From: Usnea hakonensis
Taxonomy: Eukaryota; Ascomycota; Lecanoromycetes; Lecanorales; Parmeliaceae
DNA length: 64,000 nt
Direction: 5' to 3'
Assembly (NCBI GenBank): GCA_013423325.1
Contig: BLJB01000060.1
Span: 154,250 to 218,249, forward strand
In this document: one piece after another, positions 1-10,946 of the stretch
Layout of the letters: the number at the start of each line of letters is the position of its first letter
Numbering within the stretch: position 1 is the first letter of the stretch
Position numbers and translations under genes: made by a program
Notes under the pieces: generated by a model
Told to the model about the DNA's origin: nothing
Database searches by the model: none
The model's input: only the letters and a program-made list of their open reading frames with translations

Positions 1-401
1 GCACCCCCCCACCTCTGCCACGACTGGATGGCTGGTTCTGTTGCTGGTCTTTTACGAGATCAATGATCTCATCCGGTACTCGCAAGTATTTGATCTACCC
101 GTGAGTCAGCCCCTGACGATAGACATGATGTAATGAGGGTCAAGGTTAACATTGTTCCCTCTCACGTAAACCTCTGGTAGCCTGAAGAACTTGTCACCCT
201 CCGGGCTTGTTTGAACCACCTCTTTGAGAGTAAGATTCATCCACGTATCACAATTTATCAAGTGCCCATTCAATGTCTCTCCATTCTTTAATTCGACGAG
301 CATAGGATGCCCTTGAGCTGCATTCAGGAGGCCTAAAGGTAGCTGAGTCGCAAGAAGGTCAGCATACAAAGTGGCTCATGATTGTCATTGAGGCTTACCA
401 T
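1..401 (-). CDS. LSM4: U6 snRNA-associated Sm-like protein LSm4 (C-terminus beyond window edge)
   Basis: LSm4 is part of the LSm1-7 and LSm2-8 rings that bind U6 snRNA and promote mRNA decapping. Exons on the minus strand are 399-401, 151-342 and 94 to beyond base 1. The first exon is only the ATG: the sequence reads ATG, then GTAAGC, and the intron ends in CTCAG before LPLGLLNAAQGHP, the conserved LSm4 start. The Sm1 motif (HPMLVELKNGETLNGH, then CDTWMNLTLKEV) is followed by GNN-IKYLRVPDEIIDLV, the Sm2 motif, split by a 56-nt intron. After that a Q/RG-rich tail begins (QQQNQPSSRGRGG), as is usual for LSm4, and runs off the window. The start choice rests on LSm4 proteins normally beginning M-LPLGLL; the alternative in-frame ATG inside the intron would add unrelated residues. 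Confidence 0.93.
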
Positions 402-760
402 GTTCGTCGCCCTTGATCAATAGAAGAATGGGGTTGGTAAGAGCTGCATCACAATTTGGTAGGTGCAGAATTGAGAGCTACCGTTTAATTCAAGTACCTT
501 AACCTTAGCTTACTTTAGGTACGAGTACGATTACCGACCGAGCGGCGAGGGGTGAAGTCATCAGCCCTGCCAAGAAGTTTCAAACAGGGCTTAGAGTACT
601 TTGCCTGTGCAGCTGATGTTGTTAGGTTGCTGCCTGCTGACAACTTGACATGAATGATACGGTAATAATGAGTGACAAAGGTCAAAATAATCAGTACTGA
701 ACGTACAATCCCCTCTCCTCTCCTCGAGAGGCGACCTCGAGTCGTGTAGACGCCACCAGC
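402..760. other. Intergenic, divergent promoter region between LSM4 and the next gene
   Basis: About 360 bases with no ORF I trust. The two flanking genes are transcribed away from it, so it should carry both promoters. A CT-rich stretch (cccctctcctctcctcg) near 710-727 lies shortly upstream of the plus-strand start. Confidence 0.5.
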
Positions 761-2502
761 ATGCGTGGCTTCACCAAGGCAGCAGCTTTGCTGTCATCGA
801 CTTGGGCCTCCGCTCTCGTTATTCCTGAAACAGATTCACTGAGCAGTATATCGTCCGATTTCGCTATCCAATATCGTAATACACTCCTTCGAAGCCTCCG
901 AGATGGCTAGTCTGCTCGCCGTGCTAATTTGCCTCCAGATCCTCACGAAGCTCTACTTGAGTTCACCGTCAAGAGTGATGAACCAATTGATCCGGTATGG
1001 TATTCAATGCACCGCATCTCGAGAAAGTATTTACTAATAGCCTACAGACTATCAGATTCCAAGTCGAGGGCACGCAAAAGGCATGCGGCGAGAGTAACAT
1101 CAATGTCAACGGTCAAGAGCTAGAAACTAAATGGGTTGGGACGACCGGCGAAGGCCACGATTATCTCGACATCGACGGTGGAGGTGAAGCCAAATGGCAC
1201 ATCAACTGTCTTTACGACGCTGTTCCAACTGATGGAAGTAATTCCGTTGGGGATGATGTCGTACATGTCCTCAGCATCCACTTCGTCAATCCCATTCGCC
1301 GTGGATTCACCGTCTCCTACAAACAAATCGGTCGGCCGGCCATCCTACGCTTTTCCCCAAGCTACTACCTAAACGATGTCGCCCTTGATCCTTCACTCGC
1401 CGAACAATGGCGGAGGCCGTCCGTAGATTTCGATCCGGATATCATAGCAAATGCAGTGAAAGATGGTACAGTCTCGCATGGCCTTTTGAGTCAGGGCCAA
1501 AAAAGCCTTGGGGCCGAATTGTCTTCCATAAAAACTGCCTTAAAAAAAGGTATCAAGAAGGTGGCTAGTATTTGGTGCCACAAGAGCAAGGGAAAGCCTA
1601 GCGAGGTGGAGACTGCTTCGATAGAAAGTACCAAAATTCCCTCTGACAGACTCTTGGGACCGCCCCCTCTTCCTTACAAGGGACCAGTCTCCGCAACTGA
1701 GATTTCCGATTCAACAAGCACTACGCCCAGTCTATCTGCAGCGGAAACCCGATCTTTAACCTCGACGGGATCTCTGCAAGCGTCCACGAACCCCGCAGCA
1801 TTAAGTCTTCCTCCTCAACCGAACATCAATATCCATATACTGAAACTATTTGGTTTGGGACTCATAACCTTATCCTGTGTGGCATGGCTCCTTCTACGTT
1901 GTCGAGACCCACGTCGCCGTGTCGATTGTGCCGCTCGCAGGGAAGAACGGAGAACCAAGCGAATGTATCGTAGGGCTGCGCAGAAACAAGCGCTCCAGAA
2001 TTGGCTACGGAACATCCATCTAAAGGTCAAAGCCGTACGTTTTAGGTACGGTTTTGCGCCTCAAGCAGCGCTTAGCTGGGATGAGAAACGGATACGTGCG
2101 ATCGCACAAGAGACCGTTCTCGAAGACGCTATGGCGGACGATATTAGGGCTCTTAGGAACGCCCACCGGGTGGTAAGTAGCATCACGGCTGCCGAGGAAG
2201 GGAGGCATGACTTCGTGTACGAGGCCGAAGGCTCCGAACGGCGGAGGAGCGTTTCCACCCTACCAGGGTACGAGAGCGAGGGTAGCTTGCCACCCTCATA
2301 TGATGACGCGGGAGACAGCTTTGAGGGGACCACTGTGGTCGATGGGTACCAATTTAGCCCTGTTGATGCCGAATTCACCTCTAACAGCAGCGTCATCTCG
2401 ACTAGTCCTCGAATCAGCCGAGACGGCACAAACAGCGACTTCGACGAGAAGTTTGAGCAGATATCGCTGGAGGCAAGCGGCCTAGCCGGGCCGGCTCAGT
2501 GA
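761..2502 (+). CDS. Unrecognised secreted/single-pass membrane protein, fungal
   Basis: I do not recognise the family. Exons are 761-875, 939-994 and 1048-2502 (541 aa); both introns have good acceptors (branch GCTAAT, then CTCCAG; TACTAATAG, then CTACAG) and the phases close. The start at 761 gives a signal peptide (MRGFTKAAALLSSTWASALV). A predicted lumenal or extracellular domain of roughly 300 residues with several cysteines follows. A single hydrophobic segment (LFGLGLITLSCVAWLLL) lies near residue 325, followed at once by an Arg-rich stop-transfer stretch (RCRDPRRR). The C-terminal part is Arg-rich, then Ser/acidic and disordered, so it is probably cytosolic: a type I topology by inference. 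The first intron contains an in-frame stop, so its retention would give only a short secreted peptide. Confidence 0.8.
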
Positions 2503-2958
2503 TTGGTGAGGGAACTGATGGATGGAGCAAGTGGCCACGTTGGGAAGTCTAGGTGTTTGACCTTTCATGTACAATATCTGGAATTCTGGCCAGAAAGCAA
2601 GCGGCGTTTATGATGGGCTTCCATGCAGATGTTCGCATGGGTGGACGCTTCTTCTCACTCAGTAATCGCAAATGTATGTAGTCAATAACGTTCATCTATG
2701 TTGTATCCATCTCCATATTCTCGCAAACATCATCAATACAACTTCATTGCAGCAGTCGACAGGGAAACTGTTCGACATGGCCCCCCAAAAGAGCTACTTG
2801 CGTTGGAAAATTTGACGATTAATTTACACTACCACCACTATTACATAGCACAGAGGGAATCACAGAGGCTTTGCATTAGGCGTGTTGTCACCACTGTCTT
2901 GAAACACAATGGACGGCCTATGGAGACGCCTCAATGTACTTGAAAGTCTCAATCCGTC
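2503..2958. other. Intergenic region between the membrane-protein gene and RRG7
   Basis: About 456 bases holding the 3' end of one plus-strand gene and the promoter of the next. The short ORF at 2698-2943 has no recognisable protein character and no splice support. Nothing else stands out. Confidence 0.4.
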
Positions 2959-3753
2959 ATGCTACTTTGTCGTGCCTTGATTCTCCGGAATCTATACAAC
3001 CGCCCAAATCCACACACATCCAGCCACACCACCCTTCCTCTCCCCGCCTTATCGCTCTGTCACCATAACACATCTACGTCTCGCGAACACGCTCGCCCCA
3101 AACCATATTCCCCAGTGCACGTCGGCACCTCGTACGAGCATCTGTGCGCCCGGACACTGCCCCGCCTCGAATTCCAACATCTGACCCGCACCGGCGGTGC
3201 CGGTGACAGGGGCATCGATCTACTGGGCCAATGGCTGCCCCAATCTCTGCAGCGCGCCGACTCGCCGCCATTGAACGTGGTGGTGCAGTGCAAGGCCAGG
3301 GCGCAAAAGGCAGGACCTGAGGTGATCCGAGAGCTTGAGGGGGCGCTTGCGAGCGCGCCGGGTGAATGGAGGGGGCAGGACACGATTGGGGTGCTGTGTG
3401 CGAAGAGGGAGGTCACGCCTGGGGTGAGGGATGCGCTCAGGAGGTCGAGGAGGGGCGTTGTTTGGGTTATGATTGAGGATCTTGGTGAGGGTAAGAGTCA
3501 TGAGGATGAGGGGGGGGATGGGGACGAGATGAGGGATGGAGATGCCGGAATTGGCAAGGGGGTCGAGGAGAGAAAGGATGGAAGAATCAAGCAAATTTTG
3601 TGGAATGATCGGGTGCAGAAATTGGTTGGGGAGGGTACAGGGACTGGGGTGGTGCATATGCCCGGAGAGGCTGGAGGGCGAATGGAGACGGAGATACTCT
3701 TGTCATACAATGGCATCTTGGCGGTACCTGATCATGGCGGATGGAGACTGTAG
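2959..3753 (+). CDS. RRG7: Required for respiratory growth protein 7-like, mitochondrial (DUF2034)
   Basis: This is a single-exon gene of 264 aa. The N-terminus is basic, Ser/Thr/His-rich and without acidic residues (MLLCRALILRNLYNRPNPH), consistent with a mitochondrial presequence. The conserved core starts at HVGTSYEHLCARTL near residue 53 and carries GAGDRGIDLLGQW (about 78) followed by VVVQCKAR (about 107). This D...QxK arrangement is that of PD-(D/E)xK nuclease-fold proteins and is typical of the Rrg7/DUF2034 family, named in yeast for a respiratory-growth phenotype. Whether it cleaves DNA is not known to me. An unusual Gly/Asp/Glu-rich insertion (about residues 174-206) is encoded by a very G-rich stretch and separates two conserved parts; the C-terminal block resumes at RIKQILWNDRVQKLVGEG. 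Confidence 0.85.
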   Translation: MLLCRALILRNLYNRPNPHTSSHTTLPLPALSLCHHNTSTSREHARPKPYSPVHVGTSYEHLCARTLPRLEFQHLTRTGGAGDRGIDLLGQWLPQSLQRADSPPLNVVVQCKARAQKAGPEVIRELEGALASAPGEWRGQDTIGVLCAKREVTPGVRDALRRSRRGVVWVMIEDLGEGKSHEDEGGDGDEMRDGDAGIGKGVEERKDGRIKQILWNDRVQKLVGEGTGTGVVHMPGEAGGRMETEILLSYNGILAVPDHGGWRL

Positions 3754-4085
3754 GATGATCTAGCTGGGTCTTCAAATCTATGACGAGATGGATAGGTCGG
3801 TTGAACAAATAGTGGATTTTTTTGGCATTCATCCAGCTACACTACCACCATCGTCTTTTCGCAACTCACTCAGGGATCGTTTCCTCGTAGTTCGACTTCC
3901 TCTCGTATGGGTCAACGTTGGCAAGATCATCGTGGAATCATCTCGAATGGGCATAGACCTTGCTCGCAGATGAAGTTCCCGAGGATTAAAGACGGCAGCT
4001 TTTGATATAGAGCAGTATTTATGGTTGGCTACCATTTCAATTTCTAGAAAGTCATTGGTCTATATCATAGAATATTATGGACGTA
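3754..4085. other. Convergent intergenic region between RRG7 and the MFS gene
   Basis: About 330 bases between two converging 3' ends. The ORFs at 3788-3973 and on the other strand look like chance frames. I see no RNA gene or repeat. Confidence 0.4.
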
Positions 4086-6066
4086 TCAAGCTGCACGTGC
4101 TCTGTCCCTCTCTTGATGTTTCCTCAACTTTGCGATCCAGGCATGGTGTATGCTCCAGAGGCTGAATCCCACGCCAATCAAGCTCGCCCCCAGCGTGACA
4201 AAGTACGCATTACGATAACAATACAGACCATCTTTGCAATCTCGTTGCCCGTCGGGAAGGATAATCGAATGCTGGTCATAGATACCACCGTAGACCAGAG
4301 TAAAGATGTTACCGAAAAGTATGGGCGCGAGGGTCATGCAACCCCAATTCTGACTGAGGCCGTTCACGCCGAAGGTCTCAGCAACGAGTGATGGATAGAC
4401 GCCGAAGAGGAAGCCATAGGCTAGGCCAGTCAAGCCGGACAAGAAGCCAAGAGCATGAGGATTATCAATTTGGGTCCCGCAGATTTGGGCGAGAAGAAAA
4501 AGGGTGCTGCTTATGAAGAGACACCAGTGGCGGCTCATATTCAGCTTCACAATGAGGTCACTACCAATCCCTAGGTAAATGAAGTTAGCTTTGGATGTCA
4601 AAAACATACACCATTACATACCGCTTATGAGTCGACCGCAAAAGCTCGTAAAAGAGAGAATCTCAACATGCATCAATTGCCGTTCTTGTATGAATTCTGA
4701 GGAGGCACTGTCGTCATAATGGTGCCATATCGCTCTGGCCTACAGAGAAGGTAAGAATGGTCAACCAAAATGAAAAGAAAAGGGTAAGAAGGTGGGGAGA
4801 TTTACGTCGCTTCCAATATTGCTAAGCAACTCGTTAGTCTATCGCCCTTCTACGCAGGAAAAAGCAATGACTTACTTAATTGTCATGGTACCAATGCCAG
4901 TCAGCAAACCCATCAACAGCCAGAGTAGGTAGAAATTCATGTGTGAAAGCATCGCTATACCTCGTATATCTACATGGTGTGAGTCATAATCCTTTGCACT
5001 ATTTATCTCGTTTTGTCCACATGGCACGTCACCTGGACACGATCCAGACGACCTAGATAGCAGGGAAGACGTCTCTTCAATGCCTTGACTATGGGTTTCG
5101 TGGTGATTGGGACACGATGGATCCTTGAACGCATCTTTATGAACAATTTGCCTACCTGGCTCGCAAGACAAGCGACCTGCGCTGCGCCTACTGTCTCCCG
5201 ATTTGGTTCGTTGAAGTAAAGTTGATGCATCAGAGTTGCTTCGTTCGAGTGAGCCAGGCAGAGGGTCGTACGACTGCGGGAGTGGCACAATGCGAAGAAG
5301 GAAGCTCCCAACGAAAGGGATCGTAAATGTAGCGACAGCTAACAACAGGAGTAGGTCTGAAGTATTGTCCGGGAAAGCCAACGACGATATCGATGCGAAG
5401 AAAAAGGCACTCAGACCAAACGCCGATAGGGGAAAGGCGGTTGCAGTCCCACGATTGTCCGGCCAATTCAGAGCAGCTGAAGATGTGAGCCTCTAGCGAG
5501 CGTGGTGAAAGATCCAGCCTTACACGTCTTGACGGCGCCTGCGAAAGCGCCGCAACCTCCAATTCCGGTCAAGAAAGCGAACGCACATAGCCACGGCATC
5601 GATATCGAGCCAGGGCCACCATCATAGGCTGCGGTGATGTCAGAATCCCGACTCTTGGCCCGCCTGGAGCTCCATACCTCTGTACAGCGAGAAGTAGCCC
5701 ACTCCCAATGACACAGCACCAAAGAGAGCGCCTGGCCTTGGACCTTTCGCATCAACCATGAGGCCTATTGGGATGCCGGCGGTGTACATGCCCATATTAC
5801 CGAACGTGCCCTGCTATGTATAAGACGCACGTTCCCTCGTTTTGAGGAGCAGATAGCTCACGATCAAATTGCTCTGAGTTGAGGAGAGCTTCATCTTCTC
5901 TGCGAATTCTGGTGCCCATGCTGAGTACGCATACTATCGCTACAATTAGCGTTTGTACAAAGACAAATTGTGTTGGCATATCGACATTGGTTCCGCACGC
6001 CAGTGATATGACGGTGGCTGCAACCACCGATACTACTCTCGCTGTTCTCAACTTGATTCCAGGCAT
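4086..6066 (-). CDS. MFS transporter, Nodulin-like / MCH1 (YMR155W) type
   Basis: This polytopic transporter has 536 aa in eight exons on the minus strand: 5986-6066, 5862-5933, 5678-5810, 5524-5628, 4876-5476, 4806-4821, 4622-4739 and 4086-4570. All phases close. The start (RVVSVVAATVISLACGTN-YAYSAWAPEF) and GTFGNMGMYTAGIPIGLMVD are typical of the fungal Nodulin-like MFS subfamily. A hydrophilic central loop of about 120 residues (from SLERSNSD to HHVDIRG) splits two six-helix halves. The second half has GLTGLAYGFLFGVYPSLVAETFG. The substrate is unknown; monocarboxylates are proposed only by distant homology. Exon 6 is just 16 nt (encoding part of NIGSD). The acceptor of intron 2 is a TAGCAG tandem site that would insert or drop one Gln. 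Confidence 0.88.
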
Positions 6067-6526
6067 GGTAGTGCGGTAGTGGATTTAGAGATGGAAAGTC
6101 CTTTGTGAGAGGTCGATTGGTCATGACCATGTTGCCATGGCGGTAAAGCGAGTAATGGTCATCTTGAGGAATGAAATCATTGAATTTAAGAAAATCAATG
6201 AATATGGGCTGACAATAGAAACATAGGTCGTAGAGCACTCTAGTGAATTTGCTGTGTAAAGTAAAGTAAGATAGCTAAGGTAAAGTATCTTACGCATACA
6301 AAATCAGGTCCGAGGGTCCTTATAGCAATGGGGGCCACATGTGAGACTTATCAGTGCCAAGAAAATGATATCATGAAAATACCCTAACTGCTTCTAGATG
6401 GTGGAGTTGCAGTCTGCAGACTGCCTAAAGTGCTACTCTACACGAAGATTCTCCGTCTTCTCAGCCTTCAATCTTCAACCTCCAACCTCCATCCAACAAA
6501 AGGGAGAAAACAATTTGGTGGACACT
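6067..6526. other. Divergent promoter region between the MFS gene and TMS1
   Basis: About 460 bases flanked by two outward-facing starts. It contains GTAAAGTAAAGTAAGATAGC-like short A/G tracts near 6257-6293 and no supported coding sequence. Confidence 0.45.
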
Positions 6527-8163
6527 ATGGGCGCCCTTCTCTCGCTTCCACTATTGGCTGTCCCGAGTCTGGGAAGTGTAAGTCGATTCCCTTCATTTGT
6601 CTTCAACGGGTTTCGCTTCATTGCTTGCACTTTGCTTCGGTGCTTGATTAACCTAACTTTACTTCTAGCTGATGACCTTTGGGGCTTCATGCTGTGGAGC
6701 TGCCACCTGTTCCGCAGTATGCAGTGCCTGTGGAAAATTTCAGAGCAGGTAGATGATCTCTGCACATGTTGAAGCATGTATAGCTAACACGCGGCAAGCA
6801 TGGCCACTCGCATCGCTTACGCAGTCATTCTCCTACTCAATTCAATCATATCCTGGCTGATGCTCACTCCATGGGCTCTTAAGAAGCTGGAACACCTGAC
6901 TTTGGATTACATGTCAATAACGTGTGAGGGAAAGCAATGCTATGGCTTCGTCGCCGTTCAGCGGGTCAACTTTGCTCTCGGTCTGTTCCACTTCGCACTT
7001 GCGATCCTGCTACTTGGCGTCAAATCCTCGAAGGACGGACGGGCTGCTTTACAAAATGGTTACTGGGGCCCCAAAATCATCGTTTGGTTGGCTTTCGTTG
7101 TCATAACCTTTCTCATTCCAGAGGCTTTCTTTCAGATTTGGGGCAAATACTTCGCGCTAGCTGGAGCCATGGTGTTTTTGCTCCTCGGACTCATCCTTTT
7201 AGTCGATCTTGCGCACACATGGGCCGAGTTCTGCCTAGAAAAGATCGAGAACTACGATTCCAAGGCATGGAGGGGCGTTCTCATTGGGTCAACGCTTGGC
7301 ATGTATACCGTGTCGTTCGCCATGACCATTGTCATGTACATTTTCTTCGCGAACAGTGGCTGTGCGATGAATCAAACTGCGATTACAGTGCGTCTATTGC
7401 AACTCAACATACCAGACTGCCGCTAATCACTGCCTAGGTAAATCTCATCGTCCTGCTCATAATTTCTGCCATCTCGGTGCACCCCATGATCCAAGAATAC
7501 AACCCTCAAGCTGGCCTTGCGCAGTCCGCCATGGTTGCCGTCTACTGTACCTACCTCACCATGTCCGCCGTATCCATGGAGCCCGATGACCACCATTGCA
7601 ATCCTCTCATCCGTGCCAGTGGTACTCGCACAGCTTCCATCGTCATCGGGGCGGTCGTTACTATGCTTACAATCGCATATACCACTACCCGCGCTGCGAC
7701 CCAGGGAATCGCTCTAAGCAGCCAAACCAGCCACTCCTATAGCAAGCTTGGTTCAGAAGATACCGCAGAGCACGGTCTCGTCGATACTCAGCCCTCTTCT
7801 TCTCGACGTGAAATGCGTGCAGAAGCCCTCCGTGCTGCGGTTGAAGCTGGCAGTCTTCCTGCCAATGCTCTTGATGACGACGACGATGAAGAGTCTAACG
7901 ACGGTCACGGCGGAAAAGATGATGAGAGGGGAGGCACACAATATAATTACTCCCTCTTCCACGTCATTTTCTTGCTGGCCACCTGCTGGGTCGCTACCTT
8001 ACTCACGCAAAACATCGATTTTGAAAACGCTGGTGACTTTGCAGCTGTTGGGAGGACATACTGGGCTAGCTGGGTGAAGATTGTGAGCGCATGGGTGGCA
8101 TATGGTATTTATACATGGAGCCTGGTGGCGCCAGTCACGATGCCAGACCGCTTTGGCTACTAA
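6527..8163 (+). CDS. TMS1: TMS1/Serinc (TDE1) family membrane protein
   Basis: The protein has 481 aa in exons 6527-6577, 6669-6748, 6799-7387 and 7438-8163, close to yeast Tms1 in length. The first exon encodes MGALLSLPLLAVPSLGS. The second gives the cysteine cluster ASCCGAATCSAVCSACGKF that is diagnostic of this family. The rest has about ten hydrophobic segments, including ILLLNSIISWLMLT and the C-terminal WASWVKIVSAWVAYGIYTW. A long acidic cytosolic loop (DDDDDEESNDGHGG) precedes the last helices. Animal Serincs are linked to serine-lipid incorporation, although that enzymatic role is disputed; in fungi the proteins localise to vacuolar or other internal membranes. The start at 6527 is preferred because the commonly found downstream ATG (6800) would lose the cysteine cluster. 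Confidence 0.95.
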
Positions 8164-8848
8164 GATTAAGAAGCGAACGGGACCTTTGCTTTGGAATTGG
8201 GGAGCCTCCTTTTTTGGTGGATTTTCTGCCTAAGGCGTGAATAGGGATAGGCAGTCAGCACGGTGTTTCTGGGATCATATGTCAATGTAGGATATTTAGC
8301 GTGGGTAGTCGGTATCACGGGTGCGAGGGGGCTATTAATAGCCAAAGCACGAATTCGCTCGAATCAGGTGCAGGTCCATGATACGACATGTTAATTTTCT
8401 GAATTTTCTTAATCTAGAAATCGACCTCTTTAGGCGTGTGCGTGTGTATGGATGCTCATGCCTGTCTCTCAAATTCGTAGGCCTTCGGCTCTCAGGATCC
8501 ATTGCCACGTATTCGACAGCGCCATCATACGAGTACAGTACATCTAAGCGCCTAATCAGAGGGTATTAAGACTGGGGGACTCTCGCAGCCTTGACCATTA
8601 CTTTTAATCAACGCGGACGACATGAAGTAAATGAGAATCGTGATACTGGTACAAGTGTCCGTAAACCTCGAACAAAGCAAAAGGCGAAATGACAAGTAAA
8701 TTAACATTAAGGTGTAGCGCAGCTCATATAGTCCCTCGGGATGCGAGAATCTAAAAGTCGCAGTGTACGTTTATCGTTTGACATCATCAGAAAGCCTAAT
8801 GGTCGATACTGGTGATACACCAGACTGATCGAGGGCATTTCGGTAAGC
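8164..8848. other. Convergent intergenic region between TMS1 and asd-4
   Basis: About 685 bases between two 3' ends. Short frames at 8378-8569 and 8707-8964 lack protein-like composition and overlap the asd-4 tail in part. I see nothing supported here. Confidence 0.4.
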
Positions 8849-10169
8849 TTAGGTGTGCAGCCCGTCGGTGAAGATCTGAGGTGGCTCTGGGTACTCGGGA
8901 TTTGAGACACGACTTCTCTTGGCAGGTGGCTGCTCGCCTCGTAATTCGGCAACCTCACGCTCAAGATCGTCCACCTGGCGCTTCAAGTCTTCTTCCCGGC
9001 GCATCGCCTGATTCAAGGACTGACGCAGCTCGCTTGCTGAATCTTTGGGAACCATCTCCGCTTGTGGCGCGCCACCTTGTTCATACTGATTGACCGTGCC
9101 TTTGTATAAGTCGTTTATGACCTCCAACTCACTCACCCGTGTCTTCAGAAAAGTGTTTGCTTGCAGTAAGCCTTCGTATGTCTGTGGCGGTTCCAGGTTG
9201 CGGTCATTGAAAGATGACGTGGAGCCCGGCGAGGGGTGACGCAGCTGAAAGGCAGGTATTGCAGGGGAGGGGAATGCATGCTCGGCTGACGAGACACCAT
9301 CGAATATGTGTTGAGGAGCAATGTTGGAAGGATGAGCAGCGGTTTCATTGTGTGAGATCGGAGAGTTTGATCGATCGGACTCAGAATTGTGGGACACCCG
9401 CTGATTGCTGATATAAACTGGAGGTGGGGTACCCTCTGACTGAGATGCGGGCAAGCCGTTGCCGTCAAAGAGCGACTTGTCAGATCTGTCAGCATATTGC
9501 AGGGGCATCTCGGAATGTGCATACCTTTCGCTTCTGGCCCTGACCTGCAGTTTTGACGCGGTTGCGGCTCTTGATTACGTCTGTCTTAAGGGATATGGGC
9601 CGAGGCGTTCCATGAAGCTTGAGGAAGAGGCCACATGCATTGCAGAGGACCGATCCCAACTCGTCCCGTCGCCAGAGAGGTGTCGTCGATGTAGTACAGT
9701 TCTGGCATACAGGCTGTAAATTCCCAGGGTCACGGTCAGCAAATGTTGCCATACTTCATACTAAGGCGCGCAAGCACAATATTTTCGCCTCTCGAACCAC
9801 TTTTACAACCTCTTGACTTCGCGTTGAAATGCACTTTTCTTTTAAAGCGTTTGGAAAGAGGGAGCTTGAGAAGGAACGAAGCCCGATAAGCGATAAGTAA
9901 TAAGCTCTTAGCGCGAAAAAAAAAGATCTGTGTCCCGCCAGCAATCTTAAAACGTGGTCGTACATATTGTAAAGTATGTAGCACGATGTATGAAATATTC
10001 TTGCGCTACTCCTACTAGAATAGGAGGCATGCCTAAAAATCGATTTCTTGCTCTTCGGTTCCATTTGAAGTTTATGAGGGAATTAACCTTGAGCAAGACA
10101 GCACAGGGTACTCACAGGCGCGTTGCCTTGACCTGTTGTCGCAGCAGGTAACGATGTAGCATAGCTCAT
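8849..10169 (-). CDS. asd-4: GATA zinc-finger transcription factor, ASD-4/NreB type with C-terminal coiled coil
   Basis: The protein has 289 aa in exons 10116-10169, 9525-9713 and 8849-9475. The single class IVa zinc finger is C-X2-C-X17-C-X2-C (CQNCTTSTTPLWRRD, then LCNACGLFLKLHG), with the basic tail ISLKTDVIKSRNRVKT. A Ser/Pro-rich linker includes SDRSNSPIS. It leads into a leucine-zipper-like coiled coil starting LKTRVSELEVINDLYKGTV and continuing through LRQSLNQAMRREEDLKRQV; the end carries PPAKRSRVSNPEYPEPP. This finger-plus-zipper layout matches N. crassa ASD-4 and A. nidulans NreB, which act in sexual development, nitrogen repression or both. Intron 1 is about 400 nt, much longer than its neighbours, so the 18-residue first exon (MSYATSLPAATTGQGNAP) is less certain than the rest. 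Intron 2 (49 nt) was placed to keep KRK-SLFDGNGL in frame. Confidence 0.88.
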
Positions 10170-10624
10170 GGTCTGGGGGGCATCATGATGCGCTCTATCA
10201 GTATCCAGCTGTCAGCTTCGGGCTTTCTTAAAATCGCACATGTGGATTGGTTCATTCAGCAGCCACGGGGTCGAAGCCAGAAAATGCAGCCAATTGGGGG
10301 TGTATGATAACATGGGATGCGTTGCATACTGGGGGAATTACCGGAAGTGCGGCGACGGACCAGAGGCGACTGAAGCCAGAGTGGCCAGAGCAGGAAGCTT
10401 AAGAGGGTGCTGCTGTGCCGAGGCCGAAGAGCGCCGAGAGGTGTCCTGGTGGACGGAGGATGGCGAGGGCGCCCGATTATCTGTTGCAGAAGCCGTTTTT
10501 AAGACTGGCAGATCTCGGATCTGATGTGTAGCAGGTGATCGAAGTGTAGGATCCAAAGGGGAGTGCCTGTAGATCAGGGGTACCGATACAGACGCCGTGG
10601 TTGCGGTTGTGAGGGATATCCTGG

Positions 10625-10855
10625 TGATAGGGAAGGAGGATAAAATTAAGAGGCTCGAGAAGGCTCGACAGCGCAACAAAGAGGCAATTCGGGAGATGCT
10701 GACGAAAAGGAGTGTGTTCAATTGTAGGTGGGTGTTTTGCCGGGACGCGGTAGTTGATTAAGGAGCGATAGTAGGATTAAACGAGATGAAGAATTAATTG
10801 TAGAAATGGAAAGATTAGATGTAGAAGTAGGACAAGGACGGAGAAAGATTGATAA
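10625..10855. promoter_or_regulatory. Cluster of HGATAR motifs upstream of the GATA-factor gene
   Basis: TGATAG at 10625-10630, CGATAG at 10766-10771 and TGATAA at 10850-10855 match the fungal GATA-factor consensus HGATAR within about 230 bases, 450-690 bases upstream of the asd-4 start. Several further GATA cores (for example GGATAA) lie between them. Auto- or cross-regulation by GATA factors is known for fungal nitrogen genes; here it is inference, since six-base motifs arise often by chance. Confidence 0.35.
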
Positions 10856-10880
10856 ATAAGAATAATGCAGATTAACGGAT

Positions 10881-10946
10881 GGAATGAATGAAATGAATGA
10901 AATGAATGAATGAGTTGAGTGGGTGAATGAGTGAATGAGTGAATGG
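10881..10946. repeat. GAATGA/GAATGAGT-type simple repeat
   Basis: About 66 bases of short tandem units: GAATGAAAT repeats first, then GTGAATGA repeats. They lie in the long upstream region of asd-4. The units are imperfect, so this is an old microsatellite rather than a uniform array. Confidence 0.8.

Noticed and set aside
4086..10169. MFS transporter and GATA factor as part of a secondary-metabolite cluster
   Set aside because: There is no backbone synthase, tailoring enzyme or pathway-specific Zn2Cys6 regulator nearby; the transporter and GATA types are conserved housekeeping families.
10338..10721. 127-codon minus-strand frame upstream of asd-4
   Set aside because: Its composition is Ser/Thr/Ala/Leu-rich low complexity, it overlaps an opposed frame, and no splice link to asd-4 or family match is apparent.
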